Positions 1 to 6,452 of a stretch of 8,368 nucleotides of DNA are shown here, one piece after another. This DNA is from Deinococcales bacterium. Lineage in GTDB: Bacteria > Deinococcota > Deinococci > Deinococcales > Deinococcaceae. Positions within the stretch are counted from its first letter, which is position 1, and each line of letters opens with the position of its first letter. The position numbers were made by a program, and so were the translations under genes. Below the pieces are notes generated by a model. It saw nothing but the letters and a program-made list of their open reading frames with translations, made no database searches and was not told where the DNA came from. Location: NCBI GenBank assembly GCA_014378225.1, contig JACMOA010000304.1:1-8368 (forward strand). Direction: 5' to 3'.

Positions 1-1506
1 CCTCAGCGCGGGCGCACAGGCCAGCCTCGAGAGCACGGCCCGCTGTGGTTCGCGCTCACTTAATGCGCCTTCTAAAATCAGCTCGAGCAGGTTGGGAATG
101 GACAGCCCAATAACCACCGCAGGCAAGGAACGAATGCGGACCAGTCCGGCTCCAAAGCCCTCGAGCGCCATGCCCCAGGCTGCAAATTCACCCTGACGCT
201 CGAGCAACCTCATAGTTTGCTCCGGGGTGAGTTGCAGCAATTCAGGGTGCTCGAGTTCCACGCTTTCGGATTCTTGAAACGCCGCCTCGAACTGCTCGTA
301 CAGGTTACGCTCGTGCGCGGCGTGAACGTCTATCAACCACAAATCTCCTTCACCTTCGGCCAGCAAATACAGGTCCCGGTAAATCGCCAGTGGCTCGAGG
401 TCGGGAAAGCTCGAGTGATTTTTTTGAATCATCGGCTCCACCGGGCGCAGTTCTGGTGCAGGTCTGGCTAGTGGATGCTCACTCAGCGCTGCTCGAATCG
501 TGGTTTCTAGAAGCGTTGCTAGCTCGGACATTCCCGCCAGCCCCACCTGTGCCTTGCTGGGGTGAACATTCGGGTTGACTCGCTCTGGTGGCAGCTCGAG
601 CGCCAATACACACACGGGCGCGTGACCGGGGGACAACAATTCTCCATAAGCCGATAAAACAGCCCGCTCGAGTTCGACTGGAAAGCTCACCGGACGCCTG
701 TTGACGCTGAGGTGCATTCGGTCTCGGTGGGGTCTGGAGAGTTCGGGACGAGAGATTACGCCGGAAAGAGAGGGGGGGGGTGAGGGGGAGATTGGGAGCG
801 AGGGAGTGGGGGGAATAAATCTTGATTTGCCTTCGCCAAGCGAGAGCATTCGGTTGCCCACCAGTGTGCCGTAGACCGTGACCACTGCGCCCCTCGAGTC
901 TGAAGGCGCGTGCTGGAGGCGGATTTCACCGTCGCACTCGAGTTTCCAATAAAGGTTGGGGTAGTGCAGGATGTAGCGGCCCACCAGAGCTACCACTTCG
1001 CGGTATTCTGCCGCCTGAGACGCTTGCATTTCGCGGCGGGCAGGGTAATGGGCAAACAGCTCGAGCACGCTGGCTTTGGTTCCGGCGGGGGCAGAAATTC
1101 GCTCGAGTGTTATTTCTTCGCCTTTTGCGGTGAGTTTTGCGGCTCCCAACTGCTTCTGGGGCCTGCTAATTAGCTCGAGGGTTCCCGCCAGCGCCATGCT
1201 CCACAGCGCCTCACCGCGAAACCCCAGTGTGGAGACGCGGTTCACATCCTCGAGCTTACTGGTCGCGTGCCGCTCTGGGGCCAGTTTCACCTCGTCAAAA
1301 GGAATTCCGGCCCCGTTGTCTCGCACGGTGATTTTTCCCAGTCCTCCGCGCTCGAGTTCTATGTCTATTTTCAAAGCTCCCGCGTCCAGGGCATTATCCA
1401 GCAGTTCCCGCACCACATCCAGCGGCCTCGAGATGACCTCACCCGCCGCAATCAGTCGGGTGATTTCGGGGGGTAGCACGCGGATGGCTCGAGCGGGTGG
1501 GGTCAT
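1..1506 (-). CDS. mutL: DNA mismatch repair protein MutL, C-terminus cut by window edge
   Basis: MutL couples mismatch recognition by MutS to strand incision. I translated 502 residues by hand from the ATG at 1506-1504 with no stop or frameshift; the frame is still open at base 1. GHKL ATPase motifs are clear: E34 and N38 in RELLDNALDAGA, D63-N-G-A-G67, RHATSK at about 79-84, and GFRGEAL at 95-101. The transducer domain has VNRRPV (usually VNGRPV) and NPNVHPSKAQV with K318. The C-terminal domain carries the endonuclease motif as D393-V-H-A-A-H-E399-R-N-L-Y-E404, fitting DxHA(x2)E(x4)E, so this is a nicking MutL rather than the E. coli type. The window ends at LACAPALR, probably the next metal-site motif; CPHGRP and FxR would lie outside. 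A low-complexity Pro/Ser stretch at residues about 231-248 sits in the transducer domain. There is no Shine-Dalgarno sequence. Identification is secure. Confidence 0.96.
   Translation of the reverse strand, partial: MTPPARAIRVLPPEITRLIAAGEVISRPLDVVRELLDNALDAGALKIDIELERGGLGKITVRDNGAGIPFDEVKLAPERHATSKLEDVNRVSTLGFRGEALWSMALAGTLELISRPQKQLGAAKLTAKGEEITLERISAPAGTKASVLELFAHYPARREMQASQAAEYREVVALVGRYILHYPNLYWKLECDGEIRLQHAPSDSRGAVVTVYGTLVGNRMLSLGEGKSRFIPPTPSLPISPSPPPSLSGVISRPELSRPHRDRMHLSVNRRPVSFPVELERAVLSAYGELLSPGHAPVCVLALELPPERVNPNVHPSKAQVGLAGMSELATLLETTIRAALSEHPLARPAPELRPVEPMIQKNHSSFPDLEPLAIYRDLYLLAEGEGDLWLIDVHAAHERNLYEQFEAAFQESESVELEHPELLQLTPEQTMRLLERQGEFAAWGMALEGFGAGLVRIRSLPAVVIGLSIPNLLELILEGALSEREPQRAVLSRLACAPALR
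772..813 (+). repeat. G-run array inside mutL (nine-G homopolymer, G-quadruplex potential)
   Basis: Five G runs follow one another on the plus strand, which is the mutL template strand: nine Gs (772-780), five (784-788), three (794-796), three (802-804) and six (808-813), with loops of 3 to 5 bases. This satisfies the usual four-run G-quadruplex rule. The coding strand reads Pro/Ser codons here, and the nine-G run is exactly three Pro codons in frame. The flanks are also purine-rich. Folding in the cell is inference. Confidence 0.75.
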
Positions 1507-1518
1507 TTTGTCAGGGAC

Positions 1519-1524
1519 ATAATA
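1519..1524 (-). promoter_or_regulatory. Candidate -10 element of mutL
   Basis: On the minus strand TATTAT lies 12 bases before the mutL ATG. Transcription would begin about 5 bases before the start codon, giving an almost leaderless mRNA, which agrees with the missing Shine-Dalgarno sequence. I found no convincing -35 at 16-18 bases, so this is a weak call. Confidence 0.35.
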
Positions 1525-1537
1525 GAGCGGCTGCCTG

Positions 1538-1598
1538 AAAACAGGATGAGCTACTTTCACTGCATTCAAGGCAAATTTTTGAATTTCCACCCTGTTTT
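1538..1598. repeat. Nested inverted repeats between regulator gene and mutL
   Basis: Outer arms AAAACAGG (1538-1545) and CCTGTTTT (1591-1598) enclose inner arms ATTCAA (1564-1569) and TTGAAT (1579-1584). CCTG-AAAA-CAGG at 1534-1545 can also fold on its own. This fills most of the 111-bp gap between two genes that both run leftward. It could be a terminator for the regulator gene or an operator for mutL; no T-run decides between them. Confidence 0.4.
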
Positions 1599-1617
1599 GA
1601 GACAAAGTTATAGACGC

Positions 1618-2256
1618 CTATTCATCCAACCGTTCCTCGATGAGCAGCAGTTTGAACAGGTGGTAGTCTCCCTCAGTCTGAGTTTGTGACCCGTAGCGTT
1701 CCACTAGTCTGAGCAATTCCTGCTGAAAAGCGCTCGCCTGCGCTTTGTCCAGACGCACCCGGCCCCACTCGCTGACGAAGGGTACGCTGGTTTTATCGCC
1801 CCCACTGGGCAAGATGTCCAGACGACTCTCCTCACCCTGCATCGCAAAACGCACAAACCAGCGTTCGGGGTCCTGACGAAGCGCCCCAAGCACAGGCGAC
1901 TGTTCCCGACCATCGAAATCACGTTTGTGCCGCTCGAGCAGGCCGCCTTCCCACTCGAGGGGAAGTTGCTCGAGCGGCACGGTGAACACGTCGGCCACCG
2001 AGCGATAAATTGGAACTTGATGTTTGCCCCGTTTCTCCATGCGAAGCTTCACTATAAGGTCCAACTCGAGCAATTTGCTCATCCAGTAGCTCATTCGGCT
2101 TTTGCTGACCTCGAGTGCTCGAGCCGCCTCGGCCAGACTGCACTCCCGGCCCCAGAAGGGTTGCAGAAAGCGAGTATTGGTCAGATGCACCAGGAATTTG
2201 ACCGCCTCACCCGACTCGAGCGCCCGCTCCGATTCCAGTATTGGACCTTCTGTCAC
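1618..2256 (-). CDS. Winged helix-turn-helix transcriptional regulator (ArsR-like)
   Basis: A 212-residue protein if it starts at the GTG at 2256-2254. Residues about 40-65 (SLAEAARALEVSKSRMSYWMSKL) read as a helix-turn-helix, followed by a wing at about 66-86 (DLIVKLRMEKRGKHQVPIYR). Together these resemble the ArsR-type fold. The remaining 125 residues are acidic and amphipathic with no motif I recognise, probably a sensing or dimer domain. The frame stays open upstream to 2472, but that extension is Arg/His-rich nonsense lying over the divergent lipoprotein gene. The GTG sits 6 bases after TACGAT, so a leaderless transcript starting at the GTG is plausible; no Shine-Dalgarno is present. The gene lies divergent from a lipoprotein gene with a dyad between them, so self-regulation and control of that neighbour is the natural inference. 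The target signal is unknown. Confidence 0.8.
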   Translation of the reverse strand: MTEGPILESERALESGEAVKFLVHLTNTRFLQPFWGRECSLAEAARALEVSKSRMSYWMSKLLELDLIVKLRMEKRGKHQVPIYRSVADVFTVPLEQLPLEWEGGLLERHKRDFDGREQSPVLGALRQDPERWFVRFAMQGEESRLDILPSGGDKTSVPFVSEWGRVRLDKAQASAFQQELLRLVERYGSQTQTEGDYHLFKLLLIEERLDE

Positions 2257-2262
2257 TGCTCT

Positions 2263-2323
2263 ATCGTACCGCTCGCACCGTTCAAAATTTGGGATGTGAT
2301 TTGAACGACTGCACGGGTAAGGT
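2263..2323. promoter_or_regulatory. Divergent promoter and operator-like dyad between regulator and lipoprotein gene
   Basis: A perfect 8-bp inverted repeat, CGTTCAAA (2279-2286) and TTTGAACG (2300-2307), is separated by 13 bases and sits in the 98-bp divergent gap. On each strand the arm's TTGAAC is followed after exactly 11 bases by a TANNNT hexamer: TACGAT on minus (2268-2263) and TAAGGT on plus (2318-2323). Eleven bases is too short for a -35/-10 pair, so the arms look more like regulator half-sites placed equally upstream of two -10 boxes. Binding by the adjacent winged-helix protein is inferred. Confidence 0.5.
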
Positions 2324-2354
2324 GGATTCAGCCTTGCGGCGAAGGAGTCGGAAC

Positions 2355-2720
2355 ATGAAAAAATACGCACTACTGGCAGGAATGGTCGTTCTGAGCGCAT
2401 GTGGAAATGGTGGCGGTGGCGGCGGCGGCGGCGGTGGAAACGCTGAGTACCGCATCGAATTCTCTGGTTCACTCAATACGGGAGCGAGTTTCCTGGGAAC
2501 TTATGGCACTTCGGGAGGACAGACAGAGGTGTTCGCGGATACTTTACCTGCCAGCAAGACGATTACCGCAAAAGCAAATGAGTTTGTGCTAGCCGATGGC
2601 AGGGTTATAGGTGGGGGAACGCTCAAGGCGAAAGTTTTCAAAAATAATATCCTGTGCGAAGAGAAAACCGTAAACATCACTGCCTCGGGCAACGTCGCTG
2701 TCGCCTGCAACCGTCCCTGA
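2355..2720 (+). CDS. Small putative lipoprotein with poly-glycine tether
   Basis: A 121-residue protein. Start ATG 2355 follows GAAGGAG at 2341-2347 with a 7-base spacer. The N-terminus MKKYALLAGMVVLSAC is a classic lipoprotein signal: two lysines, a short hydrophobic core and the lipobox LSA-C16, so C16 would be lipidated after cleavage by signal peptidase II. Right behind it come Gly-Asn and ten consecutive glycines (residues 19-28), which would act as a flexible tether from the membrane. The rest is a short, probably beta-rich domain with cysteines near residues 98 and 118 that could pair. I recognise no family. The gene contains no CTCGAG. Its position opposite the winged-helix gene suggests that regulator controls it. 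Confidence 0.78.
   Translation: MKKYALLAGMVVLSACGNGGGGGGGGGGNAEYRIEFSGSLNTGASFLGTYGTSGGQTEVFADTLPASKTITAKANEFVLADGRVIGGGTLKAKVFKNNILCEEKTVNITASGNVAVACNRP
2409..2438 (+). repeat. GGN microsatellite encoding ten glycines
   Basis: Ten glycine codons in a row, mostly GGC, with five uninterrupted GGC units in the middle. Loss or gain of units would stay in frame and only alter tether length. Slippage is possible but cannot be seen in one sequence. Confidence 0.8.
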
Positions 2721-2741
2721 CTTAAAGGTGAATAAGCAGCG

Positions 2742-2769
2742 CTCGAGTGAACTCACCCATTCACTCGAG
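2742..2769. repeat. Perfect 10-bp inverted repeat built on two CTCGAG sites
   Basis: CTCGAGTGAA (2742-2751) and TTCACTCGAG (2760-2769) flank an 8-base loop, between the two lipoprotein genes. The stem should be stable, but no T-run follows, so it may act as a Rho-type or processing hairpin, or as a protein site, rather than a standard intrinsic terminator. Confidence 0.6.
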
Positions 2770-2824
2770 GGTGTTTAGGTTGACTTTAATCAATACCGTT
2801 GAAAAGCAGTTCAGGAGGTCCAAG

Positions 2825-3280
2825 ATGAAAACACTGTTCGTTTCGCTCATGTCCGCTTTGCTGCTGACCTGTGCTCTATCTGCTTGTTCTCCTGCAACGC
2901 TCATACCCTCGAGCACTCCGATTGGCTCCGCCCAAACCCTTCCTCTCAAGGTTACGCTGAGCCTGAAAACTTCTATCACGCTCGAGAATCAGGGCTTGCG
3001 TATCACCCTGCTCGAGGTGAGAGATTCCCGATGTCCTGCAAACGTGGACTGCGTGTGGGCAGGAGAGGTTGGGATAGACGTTGAAATTGCTAAAATAGGG
3101 GTGATTTATCTGCGCCAGCCGCTGTATACCCTGTTCAATGCTAACGCTGCAAGCGAACCCAAGAGCGTCCTTGCCGAAGGCTACACTGTGAAGATTCTCG
3201 AGGTTGCGCCTCTGTCCGTGACAGGTAGCCCCAACGGTTCTCAGACCGTTACCCTCGAGCTGACGGAAAATAAAAATTGA
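2825..3280 (+). CDS. Putative lipoprotein with DSRCP...CVWAG motif
   Basis: A 151-residue protein. ATG 2825 follows AGGAGG at 2813-2818 with a 6-base spacer, which decides the start over an open upstream extension. The signal peptide ends in the lipobox LSA-C21, so the protein should be membrane-anchored and face the cell surface or periplasm. After a Ser/Pro/Thr-rich linker to about residue 38, the domain looks beta-rich. It contains DSRCPANVDCVWAGEVGIDV (residues 67-86), with C70 and C76 likely paired or metal-binding. From memory this cysteine/tryptophan pattern recurs in many small uncharacterised bacterial secreted proteins; no function is established that I know of. It has four in-frame or out-of-frame CTCGAG sites plus one near the end. 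It follows the first lipoprotein by about 100 bp and has its own ribosome site; co-transcription is possible. Confidence 0.8.
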   Translation: MKTLFVSLMSALLLTCALSACSPATLIPSSTPIGSAQTLPLKVTLSLKTSITLENQGLRITLLEVRDSRCPANVDCVWAGEVGIDVEIAKIGVIYLRQPLYTLFNANAASEPKSVLAEGYTVKILEVAPLSVTGSPNGSQTVTLELTENKN

Positions 3281-3314
3281 CTGCTAAAGCGCTCGAGCGA
3301 ATGAGGCTTTGCAG
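3281..3314 (+). terminator. Weak hairpin directly after the second lipoprotein gene
   Basis: CTGCTAAAGC (3281-3290) pairs with GCTTTGCAG (3306-3314) with one bulged base, starting at the base after the stop codon. No T-run follows, so terminator function is uncertain. Confidence 0.3.
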
Positions 3315-3338
3315 CTCGAGGGCAACGGCGGGGTATAC

Positions 3339-3367
3339 TTGACAATTTCAGTTTCTCACATTAAGCT
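3339..3367 (+). promoter_or_regulatory. Sigma-70-type promoter of the VOC gene
   Basis: TTGACA (3339-3344), a perfect -35, and TAAGCT (3362-3367), a TANNNT -10, are separated by exactly 17 bases. Transcription would begin near 3374, leaving a leader of about 17 bases with the ribosome site. This is the clearest promoter in the window and shows the VOC gene has its own transcription start. Confidence 0.7.
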
Positions 3368-3390
3368 CTTTACATAATAAAGGAGGGGTG

Positions 3391-3741
3391 GTGAAAAAGA
3401 TTGTACCTCAAGTTCCCTCGCTGAACGTTGTGGAATCGCTCGAGTTTTACAGCCAAAAACTGGGTTTTGGCGATAGGTGGCAATTTAACCAGAATTACGG
3501 AGGTGTCAGAACTCCTCTCGAGCTGAACTTTTGCTACTACGACAACCCCGACTTCTCACAGAATTATGTGATGCGTTTCGAGGTCGAAGACATCCAAAGC
3601 CACTATCAAAATTGTCAGCAGCACGGCATTGTTTACCCTCACGGTTTGCTCGAGCAAAAACCCTGGGGCGTACAGGAATTTTCGGTGCTCGACCCGAGCG
3701 GCGTGCTTATCGTGTTCTATCAACGTTTATCGAATCAATAG
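3391..3741 (+). CDS. VOC-family protein (glyoxalase/bleomycin-resistance type)
   Basis: A 116-residue protein if started at GTG 3391, which leaves 4 bases after AGGAGG (3381-3386); the adjacent GTG at 3388 would be nearly fused to the ribosome site. The opening VPSLNVVESLEFYSQKLGF and the closing WGVQEFSVLDPSGVLIVFYQ are typical of the vicinal-oxygen-chelate fold: a beta strand, a helix with a short-chain FY pair, then the DPxG turn before the last strand. The length matches the small dimeric bleomycin-resistance and antibiotic-binding group. The glutamate that usually ends the last strand in metal-dependent members is replaced by Gln here, which favours ligand binding over catalysis. The true ligand cannot be told from sequence. 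A strong promoter precedes it; mutS converges on it from the right with about 100 bp between stops. Confidence 0.85.
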   Translation: MKKIVPQVPSLNVVESLEFYSQKLGFGDRWQFNQNYGGVRTPLELNFCYYDNPDFSQNYVMRFEVEDIQSHYQNCQQHGIVYPHGLLEQKPWGVQEFSVLDPSGVLIVFYQRLSNQ

Positions 3742-3799
3742 AGAATATCTCGGCGAAGTGCTGATGCTTGAGTGCTGGTACCAACCCTGAATTCAGTCT

Positions 3800-3830
3800 C
3801 TCGAGGTGGTCAGACGCGTACCTCCTCGAG
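3800..3830. terminator. Possible hairpin between convergent VOC and mutS genes
   Basis: GAGGT (3803-3807) can pair with ACCTC (3820-3824), and the two ends are both CTCGAG (3800-3805, 3825-3830), which can pair with each other with a shift. It lies between two convergent stop codons, where a shared terminator would be expected. No T-run exists on either strand, so this is tentative. The rest of 3742-3842 shows nothing else. Confidence 0.25.
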
Positions 3831-3842
3831 CGCCCCCAACCC

Positions 3843-6398
3843 TCACTCACCCCGTCCAATCCGCTCCTGCAACTTGTACAAAACCTCGAGCGCCGCCATT
3901 GGACTGAGTCTCCCCAGCTCGAGCGCGGCAATCTCGCGCACCAGGTCGCGCCCGGTGTCCTTGCCGCTGGTCTGTAAACTCGAGAGCAGGGTAGCAGCCC
4001 GCGCCGTAACGCTCGAGGGCAATCCCGCCATGCGGGCCACGCTGACCCCGTAGCTCTGGCTGGCCGCTCCGTCCCTAACCTGATGGTAAAAAGTCAGGCT
4101 GTCCTGCTCCTCGAGCGCGGCTACATGCAGGTTAATCACTCCCGGCAAGCGTCCGGCCAGACGGGTCAGTTCAAAATAGTGGGTCGCAAACAGCGTAAAC
4201 GCGCCCAGCTCTTGCAGGTGCTCGAGGGCAGCCCAGGCAATCGCTAGACCGTCCAGGGTGCTGGTGCCGCGCCCCACCTCGTCCAGAATAATCAGGCTCG
4301 AGGGGGTGGCTTGATGCAGAATGTGCGCCAGTTCGGACATTTCCACCATAAAGGTGCTGCGTCCGCCCGCCAGGTCGTCGCTGGCCCCAATCCGGGTGTG
4401 AATGGCGTCGAACAGCGGTAGTTCTGCACTCTGCGCTGGAACAAAACCACCCATCTGATGCAGCAGGGCGCACAGCGCCACCGTCCGCAGGTAGGTGGAT
4501 TTTCCCGCCATATTGGGTCCGGTGATGATGCTGATGTAACGCTGCTCACTGAGGTGCGCGTCGTTTGGCACGAACTTCTCGCCAATCGAGTCCTCGACCA
4601 CCGGGTGACGGCCCTGCTCGAGTGCCAGATAACGCCCCCGGTCTCCCATCGCGGTGGCGCGGCTTCCCTCGAGCGTGACCGGACGAACCCAACCCTTTGC
4701 CGCAGCAATTTCGGCAAAGCAGGCTAGCACGTCTAGTTCGCTGGTAGCCCCGGCGATGGTGTGAAAGTGGTCGGTAAAACCCGCCAGAGCTTCGCGCAGC
4801 TCACCGAATACCGCCGCCTCGAGCGCTGCCGCCGCACCCTCGGCTTTGGCAATCTGGCGCTCTTTTTCGCGCAAATCCGGGCGAGTGTAGCGGGCGCGGT
4901 CCTTGAGGGTGGCAATCTGGCGGTAATCCGGTGGAATATGCCCTGCACCCTTGGCGAAGCTGACCTCGAGAAAGTAGCCCAGCACGTTGTTATAGGCCAC
5001 CTTCAGGCTCGAGATTCCGGTTCTTTCGCGCTCTGTAATCTCGAGCTGAGCCATCCAGGCGCGGCCCTCGAGCGCCTCAAAGCGCAGTGCGTCGAGTTCA
5101 AAGTGAAAGCCCTCGCGGATGAGTCCACCCTCGAGCAGTTTAAGCGGAGGGTCGTCCACCAGTGCGGCCCGAATCAGGGCTAAAACCTCCGGTAAGGGCG
5201 TGAGCCGAACTCGTACGCTCGAGAGCATTCCCTCGCTGTTCGCCAGAATCTGCGAGATGTCCGGCAACAGTTCTAAGGTGCGGGCCAGACTGGCTACCTC
5301 GCGGGGGAGAGCACGCCCAGACGCCACCCGTGCGGACAGGCGCCCGAGGTCGTGGGCGCGGTAGAGCGCACTCCTGACCCCTTCGCGTAAATCCGGTTGA
5401 GCCAGCAGCGTGGCCACCGCGTCCTGTCGTGACTGAATTGCCCCACGCTCGAGCAGGGGTTGACGCAACCAGGCCCGCAGACGTCGGCGGCCTCCGGCGG
5501 TGCGGGTCTGGCACAGCAAATCAAGCAAGGTCTGTCCGCCCGGAGAGAGCGGTTTAAACAGCTCGAGCGCTGTCATGGCGCTTTCGGAGAGCTGCATATG
5601 AGACCCCGGTTCATACCTCGAGAGCCGTGTTACCATCTCGAGCTTGCCTTGTAGCGCCACCCTTGCGTAGCTCAGCGCCGCGCCACAGGCTCTAATCAGC
5701 GCTGGAGCGCTCAGGCTTTCCGGCACGGTGCCAAACTGCCGCACTAGTTCTTCGCGCCCCTCCTCGAGTCCAAAACCCGCGCTCGAGTACATCAGCGGAA
5801 AACGCTTTTTAAACTCGCTCGAGACCGCCGCGTTTTCCAGAATTTCCGGGGCCACCAGAACCTCTGCCGGGTTTTCACGGGCCAGCTCCTCGTAAAGCGC
5901 TCCCCTCGAGCTTAAGAGGCAGCAGCGGAACTCTCCGGTGCTCACGTCCAGCAGGGCCAGCGCGTAGCCGTCTCCGGTGGCCACCGCCGCCAGATAGTTT
6001 TCTTCGGGGCGCAGCAATCTTTCCTCTGCCACGGTGCCGGGAGACAGCACCTGCGTGACCCGGCGCTCCACCAGGCCGGGGCCGTTTACATCGCCAAACT
6101 GCTCGGCTATGGCTACCCGCACGCCCAGGCTCAGCAGTTTCTCGATGTGCTGGTCGGCGGCGCGGATGGGAATACCAGACATGGGCGTGGAAAAATCTTT
6201 ACTGGTTTTATGGGTCAGGGTGATGCCGAGTAATTTGGCGGCTCGCTCGGCGTCCTCGCCAAAGGTTTCAAAAAAATCTCCGACCTGAAACAGCAACAAA
6301 TACTCTGCGTAGCGGTCTCGCAGCTCGATGTATTGCTCGAGCATAGGGGGCAGTGTTCCGGTTCCGGTTCCTTTGATGGCTCGAGGAGATTCAATCAT
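3843..6398 (-). CDS. mutS: DNA mismatch repair protein MutS
   Basis: MutS binds mismatched or looped DNA as a dimer and recruits MutL after ATP binding. The 851-residue length is normal for MutS1. Near the N-terminus GDFFETFGEDA has the mismatch-probing Phe-x-Glu pair as F42 and E44. RRVTQVLSPGT (about 112-122) is the standard connector-domain motif. The ATPase has Walker A GPNMAGKST at 627-635, a DLAGGRSTFMVEM segment at about 675-687, Walker B LIILDE at 702-707 followed by VGRGTSTLDG, and the FATHYFELT segment at about 737-745. The C-terminal tail matches the helix-turn-helix dimer region. All key residues are present, so it should be active. There is no Shine-Dalgarno before the ATG; TATACT lies 11 bases upstream. 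mutL lies 2.3 kb further on in the same direction, so this is not a tight mutSL operon. Confidence 0.98.
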   Translation of the reverse strand: MIESPRAIKGTGTGTLPPMLEQYIELRDRYAEYLLLFQVGDFFETFGEDAERAAKLLGITLTHKTSKDFSTPMSGIPIRAADQHIEKLLSLGVRVAIAEQFGDVNGPGLVERRVTQVLSPGTVAEERLLRPEENYLAAVATGDGYALALLDVSTGEFRCCLLSSRGALYEELARENPAEVLVAPEILENAAVSSEFKKRFPLMYSSAGFGLEEGREELVRQFGTVPESLSAPALIRACGAALSYARVALQGKLEMVTRLSRYEPGSHMQLSESAMTALELFKPLSPGGQTLLDLLCQTRTAGGRRRLRAWLRQPLLERGAIQSRQDAVATLLAQPDLREGVRSALYRAHDLGRLSARVASGRALPREVASLARTLELLPDISQILANSEGMLSSVRVRLTPLPEVLALIRAALVDDPPLKLLEGGLIREGFHFELDALRFEALEGRAWMAQLEITERERTGISSLKVAYNNVLGYFLEVSFAKGAGHIPPDYRQIATLKDRARYTRPDLREKERQIAKAEGAAAALEAAVFGELREALAGFTDHFHTIAGATSELDVLACFAEIAAAKGWVRPVTLEGSRATAMGDRGRYLALEQGRHPVVEDSIGEKFVPNDAHLSEQRYISIITGPNMAGKSTYLRTVALCALLHQMGGFVPAQSAELPLFDAIHTRIGASDDLAGGRSTFMVEMSELAHILHQATPSSLIILDEVGRGTSTLDGLAIAWAALEHLQELGAFTLFATHYFELTRLAGRLPGVINLHVAALEEQDSLTFYHQVRDGAASQSYGVSVARMAGLPSSVTARAATLLSSLQTSGKDTGRDLVREIAALELGRLSPMAALEVLYKLQERIGRGE

Positions 6399-6409
6399 GT
6401 ACTTTTAGG

Positions 6410-6415
6410 AGTATA
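6410..6415 (-). promoter_or_regulatory. Candidate -10 element of mutS
   Basis: TATACT on the minus strand lies 11 bases before the mutS ATG, which would place the transcript start about 4 bases before the start codon. No clear -35 was found at the usual distance and no ribosome site is present, a pattern shared with mutL and the regulator gene. Confidence 0.4.
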
Positions 6416-6452
6416 GCGCACTTTATTCACTCTGCTCGAGATTGATTTGAGA

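Noticed and set aside
769..813. A frameshift in mutL at the nine-G run
   Set aside because: Codon-by-codon translation shows the run is exactly three Pro codons and the frame continues to base 1, with conserved MutL motifs on both sides.
1076..1522. Plus-strand 148-codon frame opposite mutL
   Set aside because: It is antisense to conserved MutL ATPase motifs and its Ser-rich translation shows no domain; the same holds for frames antisense to mutS.
2257..2472. Longer N-terminus for the winged-helix regulator
   Set aside because: It would overlap the divergent lipoprotein start, cross both promoters and add an Arg/His-rich, low-complexity segment unlike the rest of the protein.
2221..2741. 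Absence of CTCGAG over the first lipoprotein gene as a sign of recent transfer
   Set aside because: With one site per about 107 bases a few gaps of about 500 bases are expected in 8.4 kb; similar gaps occur in HU and the start of the SPFH gene.
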